A stretch of DNA of 64,000 bases, taken from positions 1,490,001-1,554,000 of the forward strand of contig JAVHKY010000071.1 in the NCBI GenBank assembly GCA_035079385.1, written 5' to 3'. This DNA is from Aspidiotus rigidus (lineage: Eukaryota; Arthropoda; Insecta; Hemiptera; Diaspididae). The notes beneath the pieces were generated by a model, which did not search any database, was not told the DNA's origin, and saw nothing but the letters and a program-made list of their open reading frames with translations. The translations under genes were made by a program, and so were the position numbers. Positions 11,649-22,417 of this stretch are shown one piece after another. Position 1 is the first letter of the stretch; each line of letters starts with the position of its first letter.

Positions 11649-13830
11649 ATTTTTTTGTCCGCGGAATTCCTCTGAAACTCCCCGATGGATTTTTTTGTAA
11701 CTTGGCCATATTGTAGTAGTATATCTGAAGATGTGCACCTGCAATTTTTTTGAAAATCGGATGAGTAGTTCTCGAGAAATTTTCAATTTGTTGAGAAATT
11801 TTGCAGTATTTCGAGTACCTTTTTGTCCGCGGAACTCCTGCGAAACTACCCGATGGATTTTTTTGTAACTCGGCCATATTGTAGTATTATATTTGAAGAT
11901 GTGCACCTGCATTTTTTTTGAGGATCGGATGAGTAGTTCTCGAGAAATTTTTACTTTTGTTGAAAATTTTTCACTATTACGAGTAGCTGCTTACGTTAGG
12001 AGAAGCGGATTTTCCTATACGTTTACCACTTTCGTTATCAGTACGTGTATTGTGAAGAACCTTTCATCATTCGACAGGTTCATTCTTCGTTCGTTCTTTA
12101 CCAAGGGTTCATTGGATTTTATTTCCGATGAAACCTTTTCGTTCAAATTTAGTACACTTGTATCTCGCTTCCCACAGCCCCTAGAGCGTTGAATTTGGTT
12201 TTGTCAAATTTTATTTGTTTTGTTAAATTTATTTTTGAACGGATAGTGGCAATGGCGAGTTGTTCATTTTTCTAGCTATTTTTCATTATTATTAGTCATA
12301 CTCGATAGTTTTTTTTTTTTTTTTTATTATTATTATTTTACGAGCATTATAAACTGCACGAGGGTTATTTGCTCGGCGTTACAATCTTATTTTAGAACAT
12401 TACTTGAATTAGGTTAAATTAGGTACGTATTGGTGGAATTGAGTGGCGATCGAACGGAATTTGTTGGTGAATTATATGAAGTTGTAGAATTGAGTGGTGC
12501 GTAAATAAGTTAGGGTTGAGTCGATGGTTTCGGAGTTGTTGTTTAGTGCTGCATTGATATTGGAAGATATATTTAGGGAGGTTCGAGTGGGTTGCAGGAC
12601 GGGGCATGAGAAAATAAAATGATCAACTGATAAATTTTCTTGGAGACAGTGAGGGCATGATGGAGGAGCGAGATTAGTGAGAAGATAAGTATGAGTAAGA
12701 CGAGTGTGGCCTATTCGCAGCCGAGCTAAAATGACCTCCTCTTGCCTTGAATTTCGTTGGGATGAGGACCAAAATGTGGGTTCACGTTTTATTTTTCTTA
12801 ATTTGTTATTCGACTGATTTTAGTGAAAACCTTGAGTTTGAATGATTAAGTACAATTTTTTAATCTTCATCAAGTGTGCTGATGCGAGACTATACCTGGG
12901 TGATTTCACTCTTAATTAATAATTGATTTATTTGTCATTTTTTCATGTATGGGTACATAATTAATAGTGGTTCATAGTTGATTTGAGGTGTCAAAAGAGA
13001 TGGAAAGATTATTTTCAATTTGGACTGGCTTTTTTGAGTGAGATTTGAGATTAGACTAACGAGTAAACCGGGCTTGGGTGCTATATATTTTTACCGAATT
13101 TTCTAGCTAGAAAAGTGAGGTATTTTGTTAATACGTTTGGAATGGTTGAAGCGTGAGGGAAGGAATGAGGGGTTGACTATTGGGTGATTGGTTGCTTCTT
13201 TCGTTTCGACATCGATTTTTTTAGTTTTTCGGGATCTCGTTGTAACTGGATTCCCAGATGAAGAATTTTGGGGTGGAGTGTGCATAGAAAATGGTGATAT
13301 GATAGCGTGAAGGCAATTTATGAGTGCGCGAGAGGAATAGCAGCTCGAGATAGCTTTAAGAGATGCCAGAAATCGGAAGTGATAAAGAATTGAACCACTC
13401 ATCCTAATATACAGTATACTAGACTAATAATATGCTAAGAATAAGGTATGGGAAAAAATGATTATAGAGCTCTTTTTTATTAGAAACAACTGTTATAGCC
13501 TCGTAGCAGTTTGGACAGGGGGAGGGGGAGTGGTTTTTCTGGAGACGTTTTGTAGGTTTTAGATGACTCTTAGCCTAAATTATAACAAAATTCAGTTTTC
13601 CTTATTGGATTATAGGTATTTTTACTCTGTTATCTGTTGATGTGACATCGTAGTGATAGAATTTATAAACTGAGTTTTATTGTTTATTCTACAAATGTTT
13701 GACATGATTGACAGGTCATTGGTATTTAATTTAAATGGAGGGAGTGACTCTCTCAATGTTTTTTGCATTGTGGGAAGAAAAGTCGTGTACTACTCACGCG
13801 ACTGCGTGAGTGTTTTTTAAAACTGCGCCG
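11459..13830 (+). repeat. Palindrome-headed composite repeat, long plus-strand copy
   Basis: This is the most complete plus-strand copy of a family found at least ten times in the window. In order: a head with CTTTTCTAACTAGAAAAG near 11465; a G-rich block; CTCGACGTTTTAGGGGTCC; a TA microsatellite (11592-11647); TTTTTGTCCGCGGAATTCC and GTAGTTCTCGAGAAATTTT (present twice); TTACGTTAGGAGAAGCGG; CCACAGCCCCTAGAG; a second head CTAGCTAGAAAAGTGAGG near 13100; ATCGATTTTTTTAG and GGTGGAGTGTGCATAG; then a block from AACAACTGTTATAGCC (about 13486) ending at the hairpin CTCACGCGACTGCGTGAG (about 13795). A LINE fragment (12312-12823) interrupts it. No protein is encoded. I cannot place it in a known superfamily. 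Confidence 0.7.
12312..12823 (-). mobile_element. 5'-truncated non-LTR retrotransposon (LINE) 3' end
   Basis: The minus strand is open from about 12822 to a TAA at 12472-12474. It reads KLRKIKREPTFWSSSQ, RQEEVILARLRIGHTRLTH, then PPSCPHCLQENLSVDHFIF. ARLRIGHTRLTH followed by a C-x2-C and H-x3-C-like cluster is the characteristic C-terminal end of Jockey/I-type LINE ORF2 after the reverse transcriptase and RNase H. A poly-T run at about 12310-12328, the complement of a poly-A tail, marks its 3' end. Comparison with other copies of the host repeat (CTCGATAG joined directly to TGAAAACC) shows that this block is an insertion. It is a dead, 5'-truncated copy. Confidence 0.8.
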
Positions 13831-14046
13831 CTCAACGCATTTGAACAGTTGGTAGGTCTAAGGTACAGCGAGAAGCAGTTTCAGTACTCGATAATGCCCG
13901 TTTTTTCCTAATTTTTTCACCCTCTACTCCACCTTGAGGGAGTCAGAACGTCGACATTTATTCAAAATCCTGACCCAAATAAATCGAAATTTATAAAAAA
14001 AAATTCCAAGTCGATAGGTGAAGGCGTTTGAAAGTTATTTTTAACA
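13823..14046 (-). mobile_element. Helitron internal fragment
   Basis: AACTGCGCCGCTCAACGC, CAGTACTCGATAATGCCCG, CTCCACCTTGAGGGAGTCAG and CCAAGTCGATAGGTGAAGGC are the reverse complement of the stretch at 22200-22400 inside the Helitron that begins at 22142. Neither Helitron terminus is here. Confidence 0.7.
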
Positions 14047-14109
14047 GGGAACCTTTTTTATGGGGGGCTCTTTGAGAAATTTGGCGTGCGCCGTCCGCCA
14101 TCCAGCAAA

Positions 14110-14265
14110 AGACTTTAAAAAATTTCGACTCTTGAGCCATATATGATAGGAGAGGGGTTTAGAGAAATTTCGACTCTCGAACTATATATATATATACTAT
14201 AGGAGGGGGACAGAAAAATTTCGACTCTCTAACTATATATGTTATGGTTAATCTGGGTATTCGGT
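14110..14265. repeat. CTCGAGCCATATATGATAGG-type tandem repeat, small cluster
   Basis: Three degenerate units of about 45 bp each combine TTTCGACTCTCGA, a CATATATGATAGG-like core and a GGGGACAGAAAAA-like tail. The same unit is arrayed at 16350-16790 and recurs at 20540-20660, 46540-47075, 56940-57060 and 63175-63275. Confidence 0.75.
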
Positions 14266-14409
14266 TAATGTGGGTTTTTCGTCATCGCTGCGCGTGTTTT
14301 CGGTCGCGTCCGGCGTGGTAGCGTTTTACAGCGAGAGTGTGCGCATGCAGGGTAGCGCCGAACACCGCTCGGCCACGAGGCGTTGCTTGCTAATTCGATG
14401 TATTTTGTA

Positions 14410-15398
14410 CTAGCGGTTGGCAGCGCGCCTCCGGCGCGCCTGACCGCCAGCTGTGTGTTGAGTAGATATCAGTGTTTTGTAAATATTTCGATTTTAACGG
14501 TAAGAGCTGAGTTGACAGGTAAGGGCTGTATTGCAGCAAAAAACGGACTAATTCATGAACCGTCGCAATGATTAAGGAAATAGATGGACAGTAGGTAAAA
14601 AGCCTGCCATATCCCCGAAGCATTACATCAGTCTGTGTAGAGGCATGAGACGAACTCAGTCGTTTCCTATATGAGAAACCGGATGTAATTTTCTTAATTC
14701 TTTCTCGAACCCAGTACCTTTTCTTAGGTAGTTTCAAACTCTGACGACGATATTTACCTAATGTATAGTTACTCGTCACAAAAGAAGAGCAAATTTTCAA
14801 GAAATTATTTTACATAAACGTCTCCTTTCAAAATCGAAAATTGGATACGTAAAACTCGAATAGTCTCTGTAGATTCATCCAGAGCAACCGGTTTAAATGC
14901 TCTCTCTCTCTGTAAACACAATGATCTTAAATACGCATCAGTCAAAATACCAATAGTTCCAAAATTTCCTCCTAAAAATCTGGAATTGGGCTCATTCGAA
15001 AGGAAATCAAAGGGGCAACAATTTTTGTTCTCTTCAATTTTTCATAAAAATGAGTAAAACTCGAGTTATCACCATAACTTAATTTTTATAACTGCGCCCC
15101 TCAACGCGTTTGAACGGACGGTAACGTTGGAACAACGCGTTCGCGTTTGATGGCAAGCTACACCACCACGTTTTTTTATATTGAAAAAAGTCATTGTTTT
15201 CGCCCTTTTTTGAAATTACTCAGCACCTCCCCGTCAAATTTTTATTTTTATGAGTCTATGTGCTGCTCTGGGATGAGGACAATATATCCTGAAAGTTTGA
15301 AAGCGATCGGCCCAGTAGTTCTCGAGTTATAAACGGACAGGAGGACGGACGGACGGACGGACGGACGGACGGACAAACTTTCTGCTTTATATATTAGA
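14410..15398 (-). mobile_element. Non-autonomous Helitron, complete, minus orientation
   Basis: On the minus strand it starts TCTAATATATAAAGCAGAAA (15398) and has TCCG/TCCGT repeats just inside. It ends with a GC-rich hairpin (GGCGCGCC-GGA-GGCGCG) followed by AACCGCTAG at 14410, and the next base is T. TC start, 3' hairpin and CTAG end are the Helitron signature. It is 989 bp, like copies at 22142 (978 bp after removing its insertion) and 45361 (966 bp), and has no helicase frame. Unusually, the 15-bp sequence TCGATGTATTTTGTA flanks it on both sides (14395-14409 and 15408-15422), although Helitrons normally make no duplication. Confidence 0.85.
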
Positions 15399-15547
15399 CA
15401 AGACAACTCGATGTATTTTGTAGGTGACAACTCGTATGGGTGTTTACGTGTGTGCTTTGTCTTTGTGTGTATGTTGTCTTTGTATGTCTTTTCATATTTC
15501 TCTTCTTGTACTTAATACCTACTGTAATTTAATTTTTTTTATTTATT

Positions 15548-16080
15548 TATGGTTTCTCCCTGAGTCTAATTTAAATGTTGATTCCATCAATCTATAATGG
15601 TTTCTTCCTTAGTCTAATTCAAATTTTGACTCTATCAATTTTTCCTGGTTTCTTTCTCAGTCTAATTGGAAAATATTTATTCCATCAATTTTTTTATGGT
15701 TTCTCCCTCGGTCTAACTCAAATTAATGTTGATTCTATCGATCTATTTATGGTTTCTCCCTCAGTCTAATTCAAATATTGATTTCATCAATTTTTTATGG
15801 TTTCTTCCTTAGTCTAATTCAAATTTTGAATCTATCAATTTTTCATGGTTTCTTTCTCAGTCTAATTGAAACATATTTATTCCATCAATTTTTTTATGGT
15901 TTCTTCCTTGGTCTAACTCGAATGTTGATTCTATCAATCTATTTATGGTTTCTCCCTGAGTCTAATTTAAATGTTGATTCCATCAATTTATAATGGTTTC
16001 TTCCTTAGTCTAATTCAAATTTTGAATCTATCAATAACTCAAATTAATGTTGATTCTATCGATCTATTTATAGGTTCTTC
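15548..16080 (+). repeat. Minisatellite, about 50-bp unit, about 10 copies
   Basis: The unit is TGGTTTCTCCCTGAGTCTAA, an AT-rich spacer, then TTGATTCTATCAATxTAT. Adjacent units alternate in the third block (TTCAAATTTTGA, GGAAAATATTTA, CTCAAATTAATG). Every fourth unit is most alike, giving a higher-order period near 200 bp. Predicted short proteins here are artefacts of the repeat. Confidence 0.88.
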
Positions 16081-16349
16081 CAAAATCGTAATTTAAAGAT
16101 AAAAATAAAAAATTTTGATCAAAAAAATTGTATTAATTTTCTACATAATTCTGAATAAAAAAAAATTTTATCCTCCCCAAAAAATTGAGGATCTTGAGCG
16201 GGGCTCGAACCAGGGTGAAAAGGAGAAAACTCGTCATTTTAAAGGAAACATATACGGCCAGCAACGCTTACGCGTATGTACGCGTGCTTCAGCGTTGTAA
16301 TTGCCGCGCTTACGTACTTTAACCAAATACTCACTTTAACCATGACATA

Positions 16350-16790
16350 TATAATATACTATAGGAGGGGGACAGAAAAATGTCGACTCTCGAGCCATAT
16401 ATGATAGGAGAGGGACTTGGAAAAAACGAGGAACGCAGGGAACCTGTTTATGAGTCAAATGGGATTTGGTATTGAAAATTCAAGGAAGGCTAGACCTAGA
16501 TAAAGGTAGTATAAAGAAGTTCTAGATCTACTGTAAGCCTAGTGTAATATAGTTTGAAAGTCTAAATTTTTCTCGAATCTCCAGCTATATATGATAGCTC
16601 GAGAGTTGAAATTTTTCCAAGTCCCTTTCATATCATATATAGCTCGAGATTCGAAATTTTTCTAAGACCCCTCCTATCATATATAGCTCGAGAGTTGAAA
16701 TTTTTTCCAAGTCCCCTCCTATCATATAGAGCTCGAGAGTCTAAATTTTTTCTAAGTCCCCCTCCTATCATACATAGCTCGATTGTCAAT
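16350..16790. repeat. ATATAGCTCGAGAG-type tandem repeat array
   Basis: About eight units of 40-50 bp read CTCCTATCATATATAGCTCG, AGAGTxGAAATTTTT, CCAAGTCCC. Two units at the left are in the opposite orientation to the rest (CCATATATGATAGGAGAGGG), so the array is itself partly inverted. The same unit is dispersed across the window. Confidence 0.8.
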
Positions 16791-16799
16791 AAATCATTG

Positions 16800-19390
16800 G
16801 TGAAGCAAATTTTTATAGAAAATATGTAAACAGGAATAATTTTTATGGATATTATGACGTCATTAGAACTTTTTGCCGAATTTATTATCCATCAATTCGC
16901 GAAACGCTAAATTGTATTGGATAAAATCAGGTATAAGGTTCGCGCAAAGAGAAGATGTTACCGTTACAATATTAGGCTTTATAGGTATTTTTTAGCTGAA
17001 TTGTATCGGGTAAATTAGGTATGAGATGCAAAGGGCGATCGAGCTCTTTCAATTTGCTATTACTCAGTCAAGTCGCTCTGCTAATATATCTGCGTCAATC
17101 GTGAATTGAAAAAAAAAATGGCGTTTAAGAAGGAAAAATCAACGTGTACACTTCGAACGTAACACATTGAAAAATTTGAAAATTTGAAAATCTGAGTCGT
17201 AATAATCCAACGTTGTACATATTTTGATAACTTTACTTTACTGGTCATGATAATGGATCATTATTATGTTTTGATAGCCAATTACGATTACAGTAATTGA
17301 ATCTTACATACAAACTTGACAGCGAAAGGGTCGCAGTCCAATTCGTTTGTCTAAAATAAACTCGCATTTGATTAGGCAATCATTTTAACTCTTACCAGGA
17401 TGGACCGTCTTAATTATTGCTAAGCAATAATAACTCCCCTACTTTTCATAGCCTTATCGGACATCTAGCCTGAGGTGTGGTCGCTCAAAGAGGTGAGGTA
17501 ATTGATGGTGGATTTGCTTGGTATTTTATTTTTTTATCGTCGATTTTCGGTGTGTGAGCATCCGGCTTGGAAGGAGCAAAGAGTTGAAATTGATATGTAT
17601 AGTGATACGGTAAACGTAAAATGTTCGATAAGTGAGTATCCACGGCAAAGAGTTGAATTAATATGTACAGTAATACAATACACGGTTTTGTCATTTTTTT
17701 AGCTATTTTGTAACAGAATTCGATACGGTTTCTAGTATAATAGGTAGAAGATGAATAAGAATAAACTTGATCATTTTAATTTTTTTTATGAAAACCAATA
17801 TTTTATCAAGAAATGCGTGTTTGAATTTACATTGCGTCTTGTGGCAAAAATATCACGACATACCACTGATGTCATTATACGGCGAGTTGCTTCTGGATGA
17901 GCCAACCTCTTGATTGTACAGTTGCCTTGGGAAGGCGAGCCACTCACGCTAGATCAAACGCTCAACGGGAATCACAATTGTCTTGAGTTACTACGTATGA
18001 AGATCAAATTTTTACTTTTGAGCTGCATGTATACCACCCAGTATCTCAAAGATTATCCACTAATCGCGAAGAAACAACCTTGCAAAGGCGTCGTCACTTA
18101 CTAGGCTACAGGTAGGCAAATTTTTCATTGAGTTTCTTCATCCCAGATTGATATCAAATATCTCATACGTACACCCATCAGTTTTCTGAAACTTATAGAA
18201 GGCTTTACTTGTACCGACAAAAATACGCGTAATGCAGTATCATAATTGACTAGCAGCTCAATGAAGGCGTGATGTACCTTTGGCGTAATCCTAATATAAT
18301 GAACATTCGACGTTTTGTAATCGCAAGCCTGAAATTGTGAAACATTGCTAATTAATCTCGAAATATATTGTATTTGTATCTGATCGTGTTTTATACCTAC
18401 TCGAAAGTACGCGTCGAAAGAAATGCAGTCAAGCCTTATTTCTGAGGGTCCTACTCACTTCATATAGAAAGTCTTTCCTTCACTTCCTTCTCTCAAGTAT
18501 GGGTACTTACTTGCCGTATAAAAATATGCACCGACACCAGCTCATCAAAGAAATTACCCAATTTGCTCATTCTATTCTCGTGTTTACCGTGACGGCAGGG
18601 CCAACGAGATTAAAAGTTCGCTTTCATCGCAAAAACGAATTAGGCGGGCATGATATAGGAAGAGAATCCGCTTCATTTCGTTAATAATATGAATGCGATT
18701 TTAAAACGAATTATGCAAATCGAAAACGGAGCTGGGGCCGGCGTGTTGGTACGCATAAATCTTTTATTAATGGCGAAATGTGATTTAGGAAAGTGATTTG
18801 TTTTCCGACGTTGGTTGGTATTTGAAGGGATCGTTCCGTCCGCTCTATCCCTCTCTCTTGAATAGGATTGTATCTTCTGTAGATGCCGTCTTCGTGGTAC
18901 AAAAGTGAACACCAGAACTCTATCGGGGATCATACAAGCTTATCGGCGCAGTGTAAACGAATGTTTCGAAAATACTGATGTTCTCGGTGTGCTTCTTCCC
19001 AATGGTCTGTCTGTCGTACATTTTTGAGCGGCTCACAATATCCGATTCGCACTCCACAATATTATGGGTACTGAAACTGACAGCCGGGATCTTTCTACTA
19101 ATCGAGAGAGACGTCTGCTTGTACAGTAATTAGTAAATACTTGGGTACTTCCAAAGAGGAGGTTAAAACCAATCGTTGGCCCCGTAAATTTTAGATATGC
19201 CTATCTTGATTAGATATTTGTATCTCATGACATGTGCGAGTCTGGACAAACCCTGAAAAATCTCTCCGGTAATTCGCACTGGAAATTTACTGCTTTAATG
19301 TAGCGAAAAAAAAAAGACTTCTACAATCCTGCGTAAACCGACCGCGATTCTCTATGAAACCATGTGATTGAAGATCAAAATGAAAAGAGT
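16800..19390. other. No gene recognised
   Basis: No open frame with a known domain and no clear element boundary. Short tandem echoes such as GTTGAAATTGATATGTATAG / GTTGAATTAATATGTACAG (about 17582 and 17653) are present. Upstream coding exons of the receptor gene, whose first visible exon is at 24618, could in principle lie here or further left, but none is recognisable. Confidence 0.4.
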
Positions 19391-19675
19391 TGTAAGACAC
19401 TCACGCAGTCGCGTGAGTAGTACACGACTTTTCCTCTCACAATGCAAAAATCATTGAGAGAGTCACTCCCTTTCTTTAAATTAAATACCAATGACCTGTC
19501 AATCATGCCAAATATTTGTAGAATGAACAATAAAACTCAGTTCATAAATTCTATCACTATGACGTCACATCAACTGATAACAGAGTAAAAATACCTATAA
19601 TCCAATTTCTAGGTAGAAAAGTCGGTAAAAAAATATATAGCACTCGAGTCTGGTTCACTTGTATTTATTTTTTTG

Positions 19676-21090
19676 TAACTTGGTCATATTTGTAGTATTA
19701 TTATATTTGAATATGTGCACCTACAATTTTTTTGAAAATCGGATAAACAGTTCTCGAAAAATTTCCAATTTTCTGAAAAATTTCTTAGTATTATCAAGTA
19801 GCTGATGAGAGCATGAATACAATTTATGAGAAGACGAAAAGAAGAGCGGCTGGAAACATCTTCAAGTGATGCCAGGTATTGGAGGAAATTAAGAGTTGAG
19901 ACACTCGGCTTCATATCCAGTACGACCTGTCAATCATGCCAAAAAAACTCAGTTTATAAATTTTATCACTATGACGTCACATCAACTGATAAGAGAGTAA
20001 AAATACCTGTAATCCAATGAGGAAACCTGAATTTTGTTTTAATAACATCTTCAGAAAAACGACTCACCCTCCCCCTGCCCAAACTGCTAGGAGGCTATAA
20101 CAATTGTTTAATTGAGAATAATCTTTCCATCTCCTGAGATACCTCAAATCAACTATGAACCACTATCAATTATGTACACACACATGAAAAAATGACGTAT
20201 AAATCAATAACTAATTAAGAATGAAGTCACCAAGGTAGTTTCGCATCGGCACACTTGATGAAGACTAAAAAATTGTACTCAATCATTCAAACTCAAAGTT
20301 TTCACTATCGAGTATGACTAATGATAATGAAAAAAAATGAACAATCCGCCATTGCCACTATCCGTTCAAAAACAATATTTACAAAACAAAAATTCAACAA
20401 AACAAAATTCAAGGCTCTAGGGGCTGTGGGAAGCGAGATACAAGGGTACTAAATTTGAATAAAATATCATCGAAAATAAAATAAAACAAACATGAGGTAA
20501 GCAGGTAATCTTTAGTTAACATAATAAAGGAATTACCTCCCCCTATCTTATATAGGTCGACATTTTTTCAAGTCCCGCTTCTATCATATATAGCTCGAAA
20601 GTTGAAATTATTCCAAGTCCCCCTCCTATCATATATAGCCCGAGAGTCGAAATTTTTCCAAGTTTTTTGTTGAACGGCGCACGGCAAAATTTTCGAAAAA
20701 TCCCCCATAGAACAAGTTTCCTGTTCTAATAAATAATAATACAAATTTAAAAAACTAATACTCCTACGAATATTCATAATAATTCAATAGGATTGAGCGT
20801 AACCTATAAAATTGATTCTTAGCCTAGTATTGGTCTAGTATACTAAATATGAAGCTAAGTGCTTCAACTCTTAATTTCCTCCAATACCTGGCATCACTTG
20901 AAGATGTTTCCAGCCGTTCTTCTTTTCGTCCTCTCATAAATTGTATTCATGCTCTCATCAGCTACTCGATAATAATACTGAGAAATTTTTCAAAAAATTG
21001 AAAATTTCTCGAGAACTACTTATCCGATTCTCAAAAAAATTACAGGTGCACATATTCAAATATAATAATACTACAATATGACCAAGTTAC
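19676..21090. repeat. Inverted repeat, about 240-bp arms, about 940-bp centre
   Basis: The left arm (about 19676-19918) carries GGTGATGCC-type sequence ending in CCAGGTATTGGAGGAAATTA. The right arm (about 20862-21090) is its reverse complement, including TAATTTCCTCCAATACCTGG, ATGTTTCCAGCCG and the GTGCACATATTCAAATATAA end. Both arms are composite-family modules, so the pair can fold into a long stem. Confidence 0.75.
20540..20660. repeat. ATATAGCTCGAGAG-type repeat, three units
   Basis: TATCATATATAGCTCGAAAG and TATCATATATAGCCCGAGAG units separated by CCAAGTCCCCCTCC spacers match the array at 16350-16790. Confidence 0.75.
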
Positions 21091-22417
21091 CAAAAAAAAT
21101 CCATGGAATCTCCAGCTGCTATTCCTCTCGTGCACTCATAGATTGTACTCACGCGATCATATCACAATTTTCTATACAAACTCCATCCCAAGATTCTTCA
21201 TCTGGGAATGCAGCTATACAAGGAGATTTGAAAAACAAAAAAAATCGATGTCGAGGCCAAACAAGCAACCAATCACCCACCAGTCAATCCCTCATTCCTT
21301 CCCTCACGCTCCAACATTTCCAAACGTATTGACAAAAAAACACTTTTCTATCTAGAAAAAAGTCGGTAAAAATATATAGCACCCGAGCCTGGTTCACTCG
21401 TTAGTCTAACCTCAAATCTCACTCAAAAAAGCCAGTCTAAATGGAATAAAATGGTATTTCCATCTCCCGAGACACCTCAAATCAACTATGAACCATTATC
21501 AATTACTGTATGTATACATCAAAAAATGACGTATAAATCAATAATTAATTAAGAATGAAGTCACCAAAGTAGTCTCGCATCGGCACACTTGATGAAGATT
21601 AAAAAATTGTACTTAATCATTCAAATTCGAGGTTTTCACTATCGCGTATGACTAATAATAATGAAAAAAATGAACAACTCGCTATTACCACTATCCGTTC
21701 AAAAACAAATTTAACAGAACAATTAAAATTTGACAAAACAAAATTCAAGGCTCTAGGGGTTGTGGGAAGCGAGATACAATTTGAATAAAATATCATGGAA
21801 AATAAAATTCAATGAACTCTTAGTTAAGAATGAACCTGTTGAATGATGAATAAAAAGGTTCTTCATCACAATACACGTACTGATAACAAAAGTGGTAAAA
21901 GTATAGGAAAATCCCCTTCTCGTAACGTAAGCAACTACTCGCAGCTATTTGTATAAAGCTACTCAAAATACTCAGAAATTTCTCAAAAAATTGACAATTT
22001 CTCGAGAATTACTGATCCAATCCTCAAAAAAATTGCAGGTGCACATCTTCAGATATAATACTACAACATGGCCAAGTTACAAAAAAATCCGTCGGGTAGT
22101 TTCGGAGGAGTTTCGCGGACAAAAAATCTTATATATAAATATCTAATATATAAAGTAGAATGTTTGTCTGTATAATATCTGTATGTTCGTCCATAACTTC
22201 CGAACGCCTCCACCTATCGACTTGGAATTTTTTTTGAAAAATTTCGTTCTATTTGGGTCAGGTTTTTAAATAAATTTCGACGTTCTGACTCCCTGAAGGT
22301 GGAGTAGGGGGCGACAAAATTAGGAAAAACGGGCATTATCGAGTACTGAAACTGCTTTGCGCTGTACGTTAGACCTACGCGCGTTGAGTGGCGCAGTTTC
22401 GAAAACTGAATTATTGT

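Larger units (their letters stand above)
19397..22136 (-). repeat. Palindrome-headed composite repeat, long minus-strand copies
   Basis: Modules of the family described at 11459-13830 appear here mainly inverted. The CTCACGCAGTCGCGTGAG hairpin end is at 19402. Heads are at about 19608 and 21345 (TTTCTATCTAGAAAAAAGTC). CTCTAGGGGxTGTGGGAAG occurs at 20414 and 21756, and TTTCGGAGGAGTTTCGCGG at 22103. The order is scrambled and partly duplicated, with a plus-oriented piece at 19676-19918. The right end runs straight into the Helitron at 22142, which inserted in its TA-rich segment; the other side continues at 24068. Confidence 0.65.

Noticed and set aside
15575..15993. Open frames with repeated SLIQI/FYGFFL segments
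   Set aside because: They arise from the 50-bp minisatellite, whose unit length sometimes keeps phase.
16195..16215. B-box-like GGTTCGAGCCC on the minus strand
   Set aside because: No convincing A box or cloverleaf at the right distance, so not called as a tRNA or SINE.
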